This document shows, piece by piece, positions 57,192 to 64,000 of a stretch of 64,000 nucleotides of DNA (position 1 is the first letter of the stretch; every line of letters begins with the position of its first letter). The stretch lies in contig CAWBUW010000007.1 of the NCBI GenBank assembly GCA_963792075.1, positions 62,001 to 126,000 of the forward strand, given 5' to 3'. This DNA is from CAWBUW01 sp963792075 (GTDB lineage: Bacteria > Chloroflexota > Anaerolineae > Anaerolineales > UBA4823). The translations under genes were made by a program, and so were the position numbers. The notes beneath the pieces were generated by a model, which worked only from the letters and a program-made list of their open reading frames with translations, searched no databases and was not told the DNA's origin.

Positions 57192-57689
57192 ATGTCGAAA
57201 TTTGCACGGTATTCTCTCCCGATTGGGGCCGGGTTAGCCGGATCGGCCTTTCTTTTCGGCCTGTACCTCGGCCTCGTCTCGTGGGCAGAAAGTTTCCAGC
57301 ACGCCATTGAGTTCTTTTGGCAAGATCGTTGGATCGTCCTACCGATCATCTTGGGTTTTGGCGTCCAGGTGGCGCTCTATGTTATTCTGAAGAAGCGGTT
57401 ATTCATGCCTGTGGCCAGCGTTGGCCCATCCGGAGCGATGACTGGCGCCAGTGGGGCGACTTCAACCATTGCTATGGCGGCTTGCTGTGCCCACCACATC
57501 ACCGATGTGCTGCCCATTTTAGGTTTAACGGCTGCAGCAACATTCCTGGCCGAATACCGGACCGCCTTTATGCTGGTCGGGCTGGGAACAACCCTGGTTG
57601 GGATTGCTGTAATGCTTGTAATCATGTTCAGAGAAAGGCGAAAAGCTGTGCGGATGGAATGTAGTGTTGCTGTTATGGAGGCAAAATGA
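57192..57689 (+). CDS. Membrane protein with CCxHH motif
   Basis: A 165-residue protein with four TM segments; 'TIAMAACCAHHITDVLPILG' (about 92-111) puts two Cys and two His next to a membrane helix, a plausible metal site. GGAGG lies about 11 bp before the ATG; an in-frame TTG at 57156 is less likely. It is the first + strand gene of the divergent pair and overlaps the lipoprotein gene by 4 bp. Function unknown; metal transport or sensing is a guess. Confidence 0.68.
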   Translation: MSKFARYSLPIGAGLAGSAFLFGLYLGLVSWAESFQHAIEFFWQDRWIVLPIILGFGVQVALYVILKKRLFMPVASVGPSGAMTGASGATSTIAMAACCAHHITDVLPILGLTAAATFLAEYRTAFMLVGLGTTLVGIAVMLVIMFRERRKAVRMECSVAVMEAK

Positions 57690-58258
57690 AAAGACTGGCG
57701 TTTTTATTGTTGGTAATCATTGGACTGACTGGGGCAGCTTGTAGCACTTCCCCAACACCGGCAGCATCCACGCCGCCGGTTTCGGCAGAAGTACCTCTTA
57801 AAACCCCGACACTGCTGCCGACCCTGGTTGAAAAAACCATTTCCACACCATATCCTCAACCACAGCTTGGTGAAACATCTCTTCCTGTCCAGCCGTCTCA
57901 GCAATTGACGCTGCCGGAGACTACCCTAATGGATGATCAGGGAGCGATCATTGTTGAAATTACACCGATAAATTCGAGCACAAAACCTGACTCCTTGAAT
58001 TTCAGCGTCGGTTTGACCACACACTCCATTGATTTGAGCATGGACCTGGCAACCCTGGCGACCCTGACCACGGATAACGGGAGTACCGTTCAGGCAACAG
58101 GCTGGGAGGCGCCCCGCGGAGGGCACCACGTTTCGGGGATGCTATCCTTTCCTGCCAGCGTGGAGGGGAAACTTTTCCTGGACGGGGCTAAGAAACTCAC
58201 TCTGACGATCAAGGACCTGGACGCGCCGGAACGAATTTTTACATGGGATTTGCCTTAG
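57686..58258 (+). CDS. Lipoprotein of unknown function
   Basis: A 190-residue protein with lipobox 'GLTGAACST' (Cys about 19), a Thr/Pro-rich linker, and a beta-rich domain (about 85-190) with 'NFSVGLTTHSIDLSMDLATL' and 'GWEAPRGGHHVSGMLSFP'. The His pair and Met are possible metal ligands. Translationally coupled to the membrane protein gene (ATGA). Confidence 0.7.
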   Translation: MKRLAFLLLVIIGLTGAACSTSPTPAASTPPVSAEVPLKTPTLLPTLVEKTISTPYPQPQLGETSLPVQPSQQLTLPETTLMDDQGAIIVEITPINSSTKPDSLNFSVGLTTHSIDLSMDLATLATLTTDNGSTVQATGWEAPRGGHHVSGMLSFPASVEGKLFLDGAKKLTLTIKDLDAPERIFTWDLP

Positions 58259-58323
58259 GGCAATCGAAAAGTAAAGAGATAAAGCAGGTTCGAACTCTGT
58301 AGGAAACAGATAGGAGGCAGGAC

Positions 58324-58827
58324 ATGAATAAACCGGTATCTTCAAGTCAAATCAGCCGGGGTAGCTTCGTAAAGATCGTGACCGCTTTCATGGGTACGGT
58401 GATGGGGGCCATTATCGGCATACCATCTCTCATTTACGTCGCTGCGCCCGGGTTCCAGGCCAAGGAAGACGACGCGTGGATTACCCTGGGGCTGTTGGAA
58501 GGTATCCCCATTGGGATACCCGTACGCTTCTCCTTCACCCGTTCCCAGGTCAACGGTTGGGAGAAAACCGTATACAGTTATGGCGTCTTTGTGGTACGGC
58601 AGGATGATACCCAGGTACGGGTGTTTTCGAACGTTTGCACACACCTGGGCTGCCGAGTCTCCTGGCACGAAGATCTGCAGCACTATGTCAGCCCTTGCCA
58701 TGATGGACATTTCGACATGCTTGGGAATGTTGTCTCCGGCCCTCCACCGCGCCCTCTAGACGAATTCACGACAAAGATAGAAGACGGTAAACTGTCCATC
58801 CTATATCCACCCTACAAACGGAGTTGA
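58324..58827 (+). CDS. Rieske [2Fe-2S] protein
   Basis: A 167-residue protein: N-terminal TM (about 20-42), then a Rieske domain with 'CTHLGCRVSW' and 'SPCHDGHFDMLG', giving the Cys-His/Cys-His cluster set plus the disulfide pair. Typical of the iron-sulfur subunit of a bc1-type complex (QcrA-like), yet no cytochrome b gene is near. AGGAGG precedes the start. It could feed electrons to the CuA-cytochrome c protein encoded on the other strand. Confidence 0.9.
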   Translation: MNKPVSSSQISRGSFVKIVTAFMGTVMGAIIGIPSLIYVAAPGFQAKEDDAWITLGLLEGIPIGIPVRFSFTRSQVNGWEKTVYSYGVFVVRQDDTQVRVFSNVCTHLGCRVSWHEDLQHYVSPCHDGHFDMLGNVVSGPPPRPLDEFTTKIEDGKLSILYPPYKRS

Positions 58828-58835
58828 AAAATAAA

Positions 58836-59081
58836 ATGAATAAGAAACACATCCTCATCATGCTTGCCTGCTGCCTGCTGCCGATTGTTGGCCTGGCTCT
58901 GATCTACCTCTTCAAGATCCCGGCAAACACGGTTCTGTGGGGCGCTATGCTCTTACTTTGCCCAATTTCACACCTGGTGATGATGAAGTTCATGGGCCAT
59001 GATCACGATGCACACCAGTCTACAGACAACCCGGCAACTCTGATAAAGGATCCAGCGCACGCGCACCATGATGGTCAATAA
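58836..59081 (+). CDS. DUF2933-like His-rich small membrane protein
   Basis: An 81-residue protein with two TM segments (about 5-25 and 32-50) followed by a His-rich tail 'KFMGHDHDAHQS' and 'HAHHDGQ'. This plan fits DUF2933 proteins, frequent in copper-resistance islands. The ATG at 58836 has GGAG 13 bp upstream. Overlaps the L,D-transpeptidase start by 14 bp. Confidence 0.75.
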   Translation: MNKKHILIMLACCLLPIVGLALIYLFKIPANTVLWGAMLLLCPISHLVMMKFMGHDHDAHQSTDNPATLIKDPAHAHHDGQ

Positions 59082-60171
59082 GCCGCCGGCACTCAGCCGG
59101 CGAAGCTTTCTAAAGCTGGCCGCCCTGGGCTTGGGCGGCCAGGCTTTTCGTCCTTGGACACGGTCTTTGGCGCTCTCGGATTTTCCGGCCGGCGAGCTGT
59201 TAGGACGGGTCAACGTGGGCAGAGTGGATGTAAAAGCTGCCCCTGACGTAGACAGCCAAACGGTTGGCGTGCTGTTCGAGGACTCTGTTGTGCCCTGGCT
59301 GCGCGAAATGGTGGGGAAGAATACTTACCGCACCAACCAGCGCTGGGTTGAAACACCAGAGGGTTACATCTGGTCGCCTTATCTTCAACCAGTGCGAAAT
59401 ACCGCCAATACTCCGCTCAGAACAATTCCGGTATCGAATAACGAAAAGGGATTGTGGGTGGAGGTGAGCCAACCCTACGTAGACCTGGTCATGGATAACC
59501 CACCGCCGCGCTCGCCTGCCTTGCAAGACCGGCAAAAGCTGGGACTCCCATACCGTTTGTATTATAGCCAGGTGGTTTGGATAGACCAGGTCAAAACTGA
59601 TGACCAAGGCCAGGTTTGGTACCGGGTCAATGAACGCTATGGAAGCTATGGTGACATTCTGTGGGGAGCAGCGGAAGCCTTTCGACCCTTGACTGCAGAT
59701 GAAATTACGCCAATCTCCCCAGGCGTCGATGAAAAGCGAGTTGTGGTGAATATCGCCTCCCAGACTATGGCGTGTTATGAAGGCAGTACCGAGGTGTACT
59801 TTACCCGGATTTCTTCGGGGGCATTGTTTAACGCTGCCGGGGAGCGGGTGGAAGTTTGGGCCACGCCGATCGGCGCATTCCCCATCTGGCGCAAGCTGAT
59901 TTCGCTGCACATGAGCGGCGGCACGACCGGCGGCGGGTGGGATTTACTCGGTATCGGTTGGACATCCCTGTTTGTTGGCAGCGGGGTAGCAATTCATTCC
60001 ACTTTCTGGCATAATAACTTTGGCGAACCAATGTCGCGCGGCTGTGTCAACGCCCGACCGGAAGATGCTAAATGGATTTTCCGTTGGACGCAGCCCAGCG
60101 TGCCTTATAACCCCGGAGACACAACCGTCGCCTGGCCGGGAGGCACTAAAGTGGAGGTTGTTGAAGCGTGA
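59068..60171 (+). CDS. L,D-transpeptidase (YkuD) with Tat-type signal
   Basis: A 367-residue protein: 'SRRSFLKLAALGLGG' signal (Tat-like), an SH3-like domain (about 45-110), and a YkuD domain ending in 'HSTFWHNNFGEPMSRGCVNA', which contains the catalytic His and Cys (HxxMSRGC). It makes 3-3 cross-links in peptidoglycan or attaches proteins to it. Paired with metal and redox genes, maybe for wall repair under stress. Two in-frame ATGs (59068, 59071). Confidence 0.87.
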   Translation: MMVNKPPALSRRSFLKLAALGLGGQAFRPWTRSLALSDFPAGELLGRVNVGRVDVKAAPDVDSQTVGVLFEDSVVPWLREMVGKNTYRTNQRWVETPEGYIWSPYLQPVRNTANTPLRTIPVSNNEKGLWVEVSQPYVDLVMDNPPPRSPALQDRQKLGLPYRLYYSQVVWIDQVKTDDQGQVWYRVNERYGSYGDILWGAAEAFRPLTADEITPISPGVDEKRVVVNIASQTMACYEGSTEVYFTRISSGALFNAAGERVEVWATPIGAFPIWRKLISLHMSGGTTGGGWDLLGIGWTSLFVGSGVAIHSTFWHNNFGEPMSRGCVNARPEDAKWIFRWTQPSVPYNPGDTTVAWPGGTKVEVVEA

Positions 60172-60200
60172 AAATGATAAGCTTTACCGAAGGTTTGCCT

Positions 60201-60221
60201 ATTCTTTACACAAACTTCATA
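60201..60221 (+). promoter_or_regulatory. Second copy of the 21-bp copper-operon box
   Basis: The stretch has 20 of 21 positions identical to the - strand site at 16639-16659 (TTCTTTACACAAACTTCAT here). It lies 53 bp upstream of the Met/Gly-rich zinc-ribbon gene. A TATGCTATAGT stretch just downstream (60231-60241) may hold the -10 box. Confidence 0.6.
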
Positions 60222-60274
60222 TGGCGGTGGTATGCTATAGTTTGATCAAGACAAATTACTTTGGAGGTATAGAT

Positions 60275-60634
60275 ATGAAATCTAAAACTGGTTGGATCCT
60301 GGCAATTGTATTGAGCCTGGTGGCTTTGTTCTTTTTACCCTCACTGTTCATGGGACGCTTCTGGACGGGCGGCTATGGCGGTATGATGAGCGGCCCTGGG
60401 ATGATGGGCGGTTTTGGCTACCTGAATCCGTTGGGTTTCTTAGGCATGGCGCTGATGTGGTTGGTCCCGGTTGGGGTACTGGTCTTACTGGTGGTGGGCG
60501 TAGCAGCCTTGTTCAATGGGTTGACCAGACCGGGGTACCCTTCGCAGCCTGTGTCTGATCGGAAATGCCCAAACTGCGGCAAGTCGGCTCAAGCTGATTG
60601 GACGACCTGTCCCTATTGTGGAAAATCGTTGTAA
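60275..60634 (+). CDS. Met/Gly-rich membrane protein with zinc ribbon
   Basis: A 119-residue protein: TM1 (about 6-26), an outside loop 'GGYGGMMSGPGMMGGFGY' rich in Met, TM2 (about 53-76), and a C-terminal zinc ribbon 'KCPNCGKSAQADWTTCPYCG'. The Met loop recalls the sensor kinase loop and the secreted protein at 15893. The start has TTGGAGG 8 bp upstream; a longer frame to 60020 lies in the transpeptidase gene. Likely paralogue of 24212. Probably controlled by the copper two-component system through the box at 60201. Confidence 0.75.
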   Translation: MKSKTGWILAIVLSLVALFFLPSLFMGRFWTGGYGGMMSGPGMMGGFGYLNPLGFLGMALMWLVPVGVLVLLVVGVAALFNGLTRPGYPSQPVSDRKCPNCGKSAQADWTTCPYCGKSL

Positions 60635-60646
60635 GTGAGGTCTTTT

Positions 60647-60916
60647 ATGTGTGGCGGTCATTTTGTCGATCTGCTGATCCCCCTGGTAGTTGCGCCCGCT
60701 GGACAGACGGCTCAAGAGCCGAACGTAAGAGTAGCTACGGAACAAGCACTCTGCCCCACGTGTAGAACTGCAATAACGCCCGAATTTTCCTGGTGCCCGA
60801 AATGCGGCGCTGCACTCAAAGCCCATCCTTGCGTGTATTGCGGCCAAACGATCAGCCCTGGAGATAAAACCTGCCACTTTTGTGGAGCGCCGGCAAACAA
60901 ACCGAAAAGCTTCTGA
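60647..60916 (+). CDS. Double zinc-ribbon protein
   Basis: An 89-residue protein with a hydrophobic start (about 5-16) and two zinc ribbons: 'CPTCRTAITPEFSWCPKCG' and 'CVYCGQTISPGDKTCHFCG'. The DZR family is common as an adaptor or small regulator; nothing more can be said. 12 bp after the previous stop; followed by a strong terminator. Confidence 0.72.
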   Translation: MCGGHFVDLLIPLVVAPAGQTAQEPNVRVATEQALCPTCRTAITPEFSWCPKCGAALKAHPCVYCGQTISPGDKTCHFCGAPANKPKSF

Positions 60917-60948
60917 ATTTAGAAAGCATTCAATCTTATGCGCAACCT

Positions 60949-60975
60949 GCCCCTCCCCCGTTTCGGGGGAGGGGC
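60949..60975 (+). terminator. Rho-independent terminator
   Basis: GCCCCTCCCCCG / CGGGGGAGGGGC, 12-bp GC stem, TTT loop, followed by six T. Ends the zinc-ribbon operon. Confidence 0.9.
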
Positions 60976-61044
60976 TTTTTTGTCCAAGGAGCAACTATTT
61001 CCCCCTCAGTAAAAACCACATTCCGCCACGCCTTTCTTGAAGTC

Positions 61045-61095
61045 GAGGGCTGGGGTATGTGCGGGCGTTTTTCGCCCGCACATACCCCAGCCCTC
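61045..61095. repeat. 23-bp perfect stem hairpin
   Basis: GAGGGCTGGGGTATGTGCGG begins the left arm; the right arm 61073-61095 is its exact reverse complement; TTTTT loop. The CTGGGGTATG core matches the hairpins at 18346 and 34595. It fills the middle of the 60917-61321 gap (405 bp). Directly after it lies a short GC-rich imperfect repeat (CCCCCGCC..GGCGGGGG, 61102-61122). No gene was found in the gap, and no clear sigma-factor promoter could be assigned. Confidence 0.75.
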
Positions 61096-61321
61096 TTATT
61101 CCCCCGCCAGCGGGGCGGGGGCCAGGCTGCGGAGCTGCCGTGGGGTGGGGATGGCTTCGCCTGCAGGGGTTTCTGACTTTAAGAAAACCCTGCACATTCC
61201 GCACCTGGTTCTGGCAAAAGTGAGGAATTTCGGGTAAGCTTGGAACATGTTTCGTCCAACTTTCGAATAAATCCGACGTAAATTCCGTTAAGTAAGTAAG
61301 ATCGTGCGAGAGGAACAACAA

Positions 61322-61897
61322 GTGGTTATTCCAGACGCGGAAACCGAAGCGGCGCTGATCGCAAAAGCCCAAAGCGGTGACCGCAATGCCTACGGAGAGC
61401 TTGTCCGACATCATCATCCCGGCGTTATCCTTGTGATTTATCGCATGTGCGGCGATGCGGAGCTGGCTCAAGACGCGGCCCAGGATGCTTTCATCCAGGC
61501 CTGGTTACACCTGTCAACTTTTCGCCCCGGTACCTCGCTGCGCAACTGGCTCTATCGCATTGCCATCAATGCCGCCCTCGATGTGCTGCGCCACAACGCT
61601 AAAATCGCCGATGTGGATTTCGAAACCCTGGCCATGCCAGATCCGCAGGCAGGCCCCGAAGCCGCACTTTTACAAAAAGAACGCACAGCGGTTGTTCAGC
61701 AAGCGATCCTCGCGCTGACGGAAGCCAGCCGGTCTGTACTGGTGCTGCGCGAATATGGCGACCTCAGCTACCAGGAAATCGCTGCCGCACTCGATATCCC
61801 CCTGGGCACGGTCATGTCCCGCCTGAACTATGCCCGCCAACAGTTGAAGCAATCTTTGCAAGCGCACTTTATCCAGATGGAGGTCGCTTCTCAATAA
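61322..61897 (+). CDS. ECF-type RNA polymerase sigma factor
   Basis: A 191-residue sigma factor. Region 2 is seen at 'AYGELVRHHHPGVILVIYRM' to 'DAFIQAWLHLSTF' (about 20-70), and region 4 at 'LTEASRSVLVLREYGDLSYQEIAAALDIPLGTVMSRLNYAR' pattern near 135-175. The GTG at 61322 is preferred because AGAGG lies 8 bp upstream; a GTG 18 bp earlier is possible. The anti-sigma factor follows 89 bp later, so this is a classic membrane-stress pair. Confidence 0.9.
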   Translation: MVIPDAETEAALIAKAQSGDRNAYGELVRHHHPGVILVIYRMCGDAELAQDAAQDAFIQAWLHLSTFRPGTSLRNWLYRIAINAALDVLRHNAKIADVDFETLAMPDPQAGPEAALLQKERTAVVQQAILALTEASRSVLVLREYGDLSYQEIAAALDIPLGTVMSRLNYARQQLKQSLQAHFIQMEVASQ

Positions 61898-61902
61898 AGT
61901 GG

Positions 61903-61954
61903 GGCCGGGGTCGTTTGTGTGGGCGAAGCTCACGCAATCACCCCATACTTCACA
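61903..61954. other. Imperfect hairpin between sigma and anti-sigma genes
   Basis: GTGGGGCC... and ...CACCCCATAC pair at the ends, with TGTGGGC-GAA-GCTCACG near the tip. It has the same GTGGGG edge as the other intergenic hairpins but is worn. It may uncouple anti-sigma from sigma expression. Confidence 0.35.
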
Positions 61955-61986
61955 TCTTAAGAGGAAGCTACAGATGGAGATTGAAA

Positions 61987-62619
61987 ATGGCTAATCATGT
62001 CTCTGAATGGCTGGGAGCCTACCACGATGGCGAGCTGCGCGGCGCGCGTTTGCGCCAGATCGAGGCACATCTGGCCGAGTGCACCGCATGCCAGGCCGAA
62101 CTGGAGGAGATCCGGCGTCTCTCCGCCCTGCTGCAGGATACCGCTCCCAAGGGTGAGTTTCTCCCGACCGAGCGCTTCGCCGCCAACCTCGCTCTCAGCT
62201 TGCCGCGACAATCCGAACGGCCTCAACCCCGGAACGTGGTCCAAATCGGCTGGTGGCTGGTCCCGGTCAGTGTGCTGGGGATTTGGCTCTTCATCAATGT
62301 CACGCTTTCGCTCAGTTCGGTGGCCACACTCGCAGCGGATACGGGCCTGCTCGGTGGCAATTTAGCCTGGCTGCAGGGTTACCCGCTCCAGATGAAATGG
62401 TTCGCCACAACGATGAATTTGTTCGGGAGCCAACTGGGGGCCCCGGGGCGGGAGACTTTAACCGTGTTGAATGATGTCAATTTGTTCCTTGCCCAGATGG
62501 CGGGGAGACTGGTCCCCCAGGCTATTTTGGCAGTAGCCTATTTGGGCTGGCTGTTATCCTGGTGGCTGCGTCACCCGCGCCAGCCCTCCCAAAGCGCGGG
62601 AAGTATTTTTCAATCCTAA
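61987..62619 (+). CDS. Anti-sigma factor with zf-HC2 domain
   Basis: A 210-residue protein: N-terminal zinc-binding anti-sigma domain ('HVSEWLGAYHDGELRGARLR', then 'HLAECTACQAELEEI' with the HxxxCxxC site), a TM helix (about 77-96), and an outside part with a second TM near the C-end. It should hold the ECF sigma factor at the membrane until a signal arrives. The ATG at 61987 has GGAG nearby; earlier in-frame starts lie in the hairpin. Confidence 0.87.
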   Translation: MANHVSEWLGAYHDGELRGARLRQIEAHLAECTACQAELEEIRRLSALLQDTAPKGEFLPTERFAANLALSLPRQSERPQPRNVVQIGWWLVPVSVLGIWLFINVTLSLSSVATLAADTGLLGGNLAWLQGYPLQMKWFATTMNLFGSQLGAPGRETLTVLNDVNLFLAQMAGRLVPQAILAVAYLGWLLSWWLRHPRQPSQSAGSIFQS

Positions 62620-62640
62620 TTCATCAACCGTGGGGTTTGA

Positions 62641-62676
62641 GGGATTGGTGCAGCATAGCTGTACCCAATCCCCCAA
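62641..62676. other. Imperfect hairpin downstream of the anti-sigma gene
   Basis: GGGATTGGTGCAGC and GCTGTACCCAATCCC pair with one bulge and one mismatch. It lies in the 105-bp gap before the next gene; possible weak terminator. Confidence 0.35.
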
Positions 62677-62724
62677 TTTTCCCCTCCGGTTATCAAGATA
62701 ATCAATCTAGAAGGAGTGTGTACT

Positions 62725-63849
62725 ATGTTAGACATCCAAAAAATCCTGAAGCGTTCCTGGCATATCCTGTGGAACTACCGGATGTTGTGGGTTTTCGGTT
62801 TCATCCTGGCACTGGCTTTGGGCGGCAGTAATCTAGGCAACAACAGCAGATACACCTTTAACGACAATAATAAACCCAGCCAGCCCTCTGGCGTTCAGAC
62901 TCCGAACGGTTGGGAGGGTCTGCACGGGAATACCTTCGCCGAAAAAATGAATGATGCGGTCCAACAAATGGGTGCCGGCATCCAGAAATTGCAGGAGCAG
63001 TATCCCGTTGAGTTCCGCATGGGGATTGCCGTGGCCATCACGCTCTTCGTGGTAATCTTACTGCTCAGTATTCTGACCGCCATCCTGCGTTATGTCGCTG
63101 AGACGGCCTCCATCCGCATGGTGGACGAGTATGAGCAGAGCGGCGTCAAGGTCGGTTTCCGGCAAGGTTGGAAGTACGGCTGGTCGCGCGCCGCGTGGCG
63201 AGTGTTCCTGGTCAACTTCGTGGTGAATCTCCCTGTGCTCGTGTTGTTCGTGGTGCTCGGTCTGGTAGGCTGGTGGATTTTCTCTGCCTTCATGGGCGGC
63301 GTCGAATCAGCCATTGTCAGCAGCATTATCGCCGGCAGCGGCCTGGCCTTCCTGTTCATCTTCATTACCGTGATCCTGATGGTAGTTTTATACGTGCTGC
63401 GTGATTTCGCCTGGCGGATGATCGTGCTCGAAGGTGCAGGGGTGCCGGAAGCGCTGCGCATGGCGCTGGCGCTGGTGAAGCGCCAGTGGAAAAGCGTTGG
63501 CTTGATGTGGCTGGTGATGATCGGCTTCAAAATTGCCTGGGGCATCGCCTTCCTCATCCTGATCTTCCCCCTGCTGATCGTCTCCATCCTCACTGCGGTG
63601 GGCGGTGTGCTTGTAGCTATCGTGCCAACTCTATTGACCGCGGGGGTAGCCAGCCTGCTCTCCGCACCCAATTACTGGCCGTGGGCCTTCGCCGCCGTCA
63701 TCGGCCTGCCATTCTTCTTCGTCGTAGCTTTCTCTCCGATCCTATTGGTGAGCGGCTGGGGACAAATCTACAAGTCGAGTGTGTGGACTTTGACCTACCG
63801 TGAATTGAAAGCTCTTGAGGCAGTCGCAGCGGAGGTTGTCCAGGACTAA
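62725..63849 (+). CDS. Multi-pass membrane protein, function unknown
   Basis: A 374-residue protein with about six TM segments: a first hydrophobic hairpin near 15-35, a Gly/Asn/Pro-rich outside loop (about 36-90), then 'VAITLFVVILLLSILTAILR', 'VLFVVLGLVGWWIFSAFMGG' and three more. The basic cytoplasmic stretch 'FRQGWKYGWSRAAWRVFLVN' resembles glycerophosphodiesterase-type or DUF4013-like membrane domains; no catalytic motif. AAGGAG lies 7 bp before the ATG. Possibly a target or partner of the sigma/anti-sigma pair. Confidence 0.7.
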   Translation: MLDIQKILKRSWHILWNYRMLWVFGFILALALGGSNLGNNSRYTFNDNNKPSQPSGVQTPNGWEGLHGNTFAEKMNDAVQQMGAGIQKLQEQYPVEFRMGIAVAITLFVVILLLSILTAILRYVAETASIRMVDEYEQSGVKVGFRQGWKYGWSRAAWRVFLVNFVVNLPVLVLFVVLGLVGWWIFSAFMGGVESAIVSSIIAGSGLAFLFIFITVILMVVLYVLRDFAWRMIVLEGAGVPEALRMALALVKRQWKSVGLMWLVMIGFKIAWGIAFLILIFPLLIVSILTAVGGVLVAIVPTLLTAGVASLLSAPNYWPWAFAAVIGLPFFFVVAFSPILLVSGWGQIYKSSVWTLTYRELKALEAVAAEVVQD

Positions 63850-63870
63850 GCGTTCGCGTGGTAGAAGAAT

Positions 63871-63964
63871 AAGGAAGAAAATTAATACGTACCTGTGGGG
63901 TGGTGATTCGCACCACCCCACAGGTACATATATTTTCTCCTTGTTTTCGTCTTTTTGGACAGCC
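63871..63964. mobile_element. MITE-like palindromic element, copy C (left end truncated)
   Basis: Starts AAGGAAGAAAATTAATACG, core ACCTGTGGGGTGGTG-ATTC-GCACCACCCCACAGGT, then TATTTTCTCCTTGTTTTCGT and the end CTTTTTGGACAGCC, the same right end as copy B. The left terminal part is missing. Its tip (GATTCGC) is inverted relative to copy A (GCGAAGC). Located 21 bp after the last gene. Confidence 0.78.
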
Positions 63965-64000
63965 CCTATTTTGTTCATCCGGAATCTGGCTTTGCCCGAC

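Noticed and set aside
61240..61321. Self-regulated ECF promoter (GGAAC ... CGTC) ahead of the sigma gene
   Set aside because: GGAAC and CGTC are present at about 61242-61257 but only about 6 bp apart, while a promoter needs about 16 bp.

Overview
The window looks like a chromosomal segment of a Gram-positive-type or monoderm-like environmental bacterium, most likely a member of the Chloroflexota (Anaerolineae-like). This placement is inference: it rests on gene families such as DUF1461/TIGR01906, DUF2085, a class D/E-type sortase, a BTAD-type regulator remnant, lipoproteins together with Lgt, a CcmF-type cytochrome c assembly line and the absence of outer-membrane export genes. No rRNA, tRNA, CRISPR array or complete insertion sequence was seen.

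Positions 1-12414 (+ strand) form a catabolic island: the end of a GntR/UTRA regulator, an aspartate-carbamoyltransferase-like enzyme, a YgeW-like carbamoyltransferase, carbamate kinase, two fold-type-II PLP enzymes, a BMP-type nucleoside ABC importer (two permeases, lipoprotein, double ATPase) and an SsnA-like amidohydrolase. Together they suggest uptake of a nucleoside or purine, deamination/ring opening, and recovery of ATP from carbamoyl phosphate.

Positions 12421-34454 (almost all - strand) are a copper/heavy-metal island: a Met-rich sensor kinase and OmpR-type regulator with a multicopper oxidase, a Met-rich secreted protein, CcdA-like protein, cupredoxins, an HMA chaperone, an ABC exporter whose ATPase carries a C-terminal YHS metal-binding domain, a CopA with YHS plus HMA domains, a frameshifted CPD-type metal ATPase, an archaeal-type GAPDH, DUF302, Lgt, a stand-alone YHS protein and a degenerate AAA protein. 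Positions 34827-41645 hold cytochrome c biogenesis (TlpA, CcmF, CcmH, CcdA, rhodanese), followed by a NarX/NarL-like two-component pair and DUF2085, then reverse transsulfuration (CBS, cystathionine gamma-lyase/synthase).

Positions 47448-60916 return to copper and redox: an operon with a CsoR-family repressor, a second CopA, a sortase and a Cys-rich unknown; then a - strand operon with a PCYCGC lipoprotein, a CuA-like cupredoxin, a NosR/NapH-like polyferredoxin, a CuA-cytochrome c fusion and a DUF1573-like protein with an in-frame UGA directly after a Cys, followed by a perfect 8-bp hairpin at the right distance for a bacterial SECIS element: a candidate selenoprotein. Divergently, a membrane protein, a lipoprotein, a Rieske protein, DUF2933 and an L,D-transpeptidase follow. 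The window closes with an ECF sigma/anti-sigma pair and a multi-pass membrane protein.

Two layers of non-coding structure stand out: (i) about a dozen long perfect or near-perfect intergenic hairpins, three of them copies of one roughly 115-bp palindromic element with GGCTGTCC-type ends; (ii) shared upstream boxes: a 21-bp site in front of two copper-related genes, an ATAGCGCC box in front of three operons, and a TATRGGC-N6-GCCTATA dyad in front of two.
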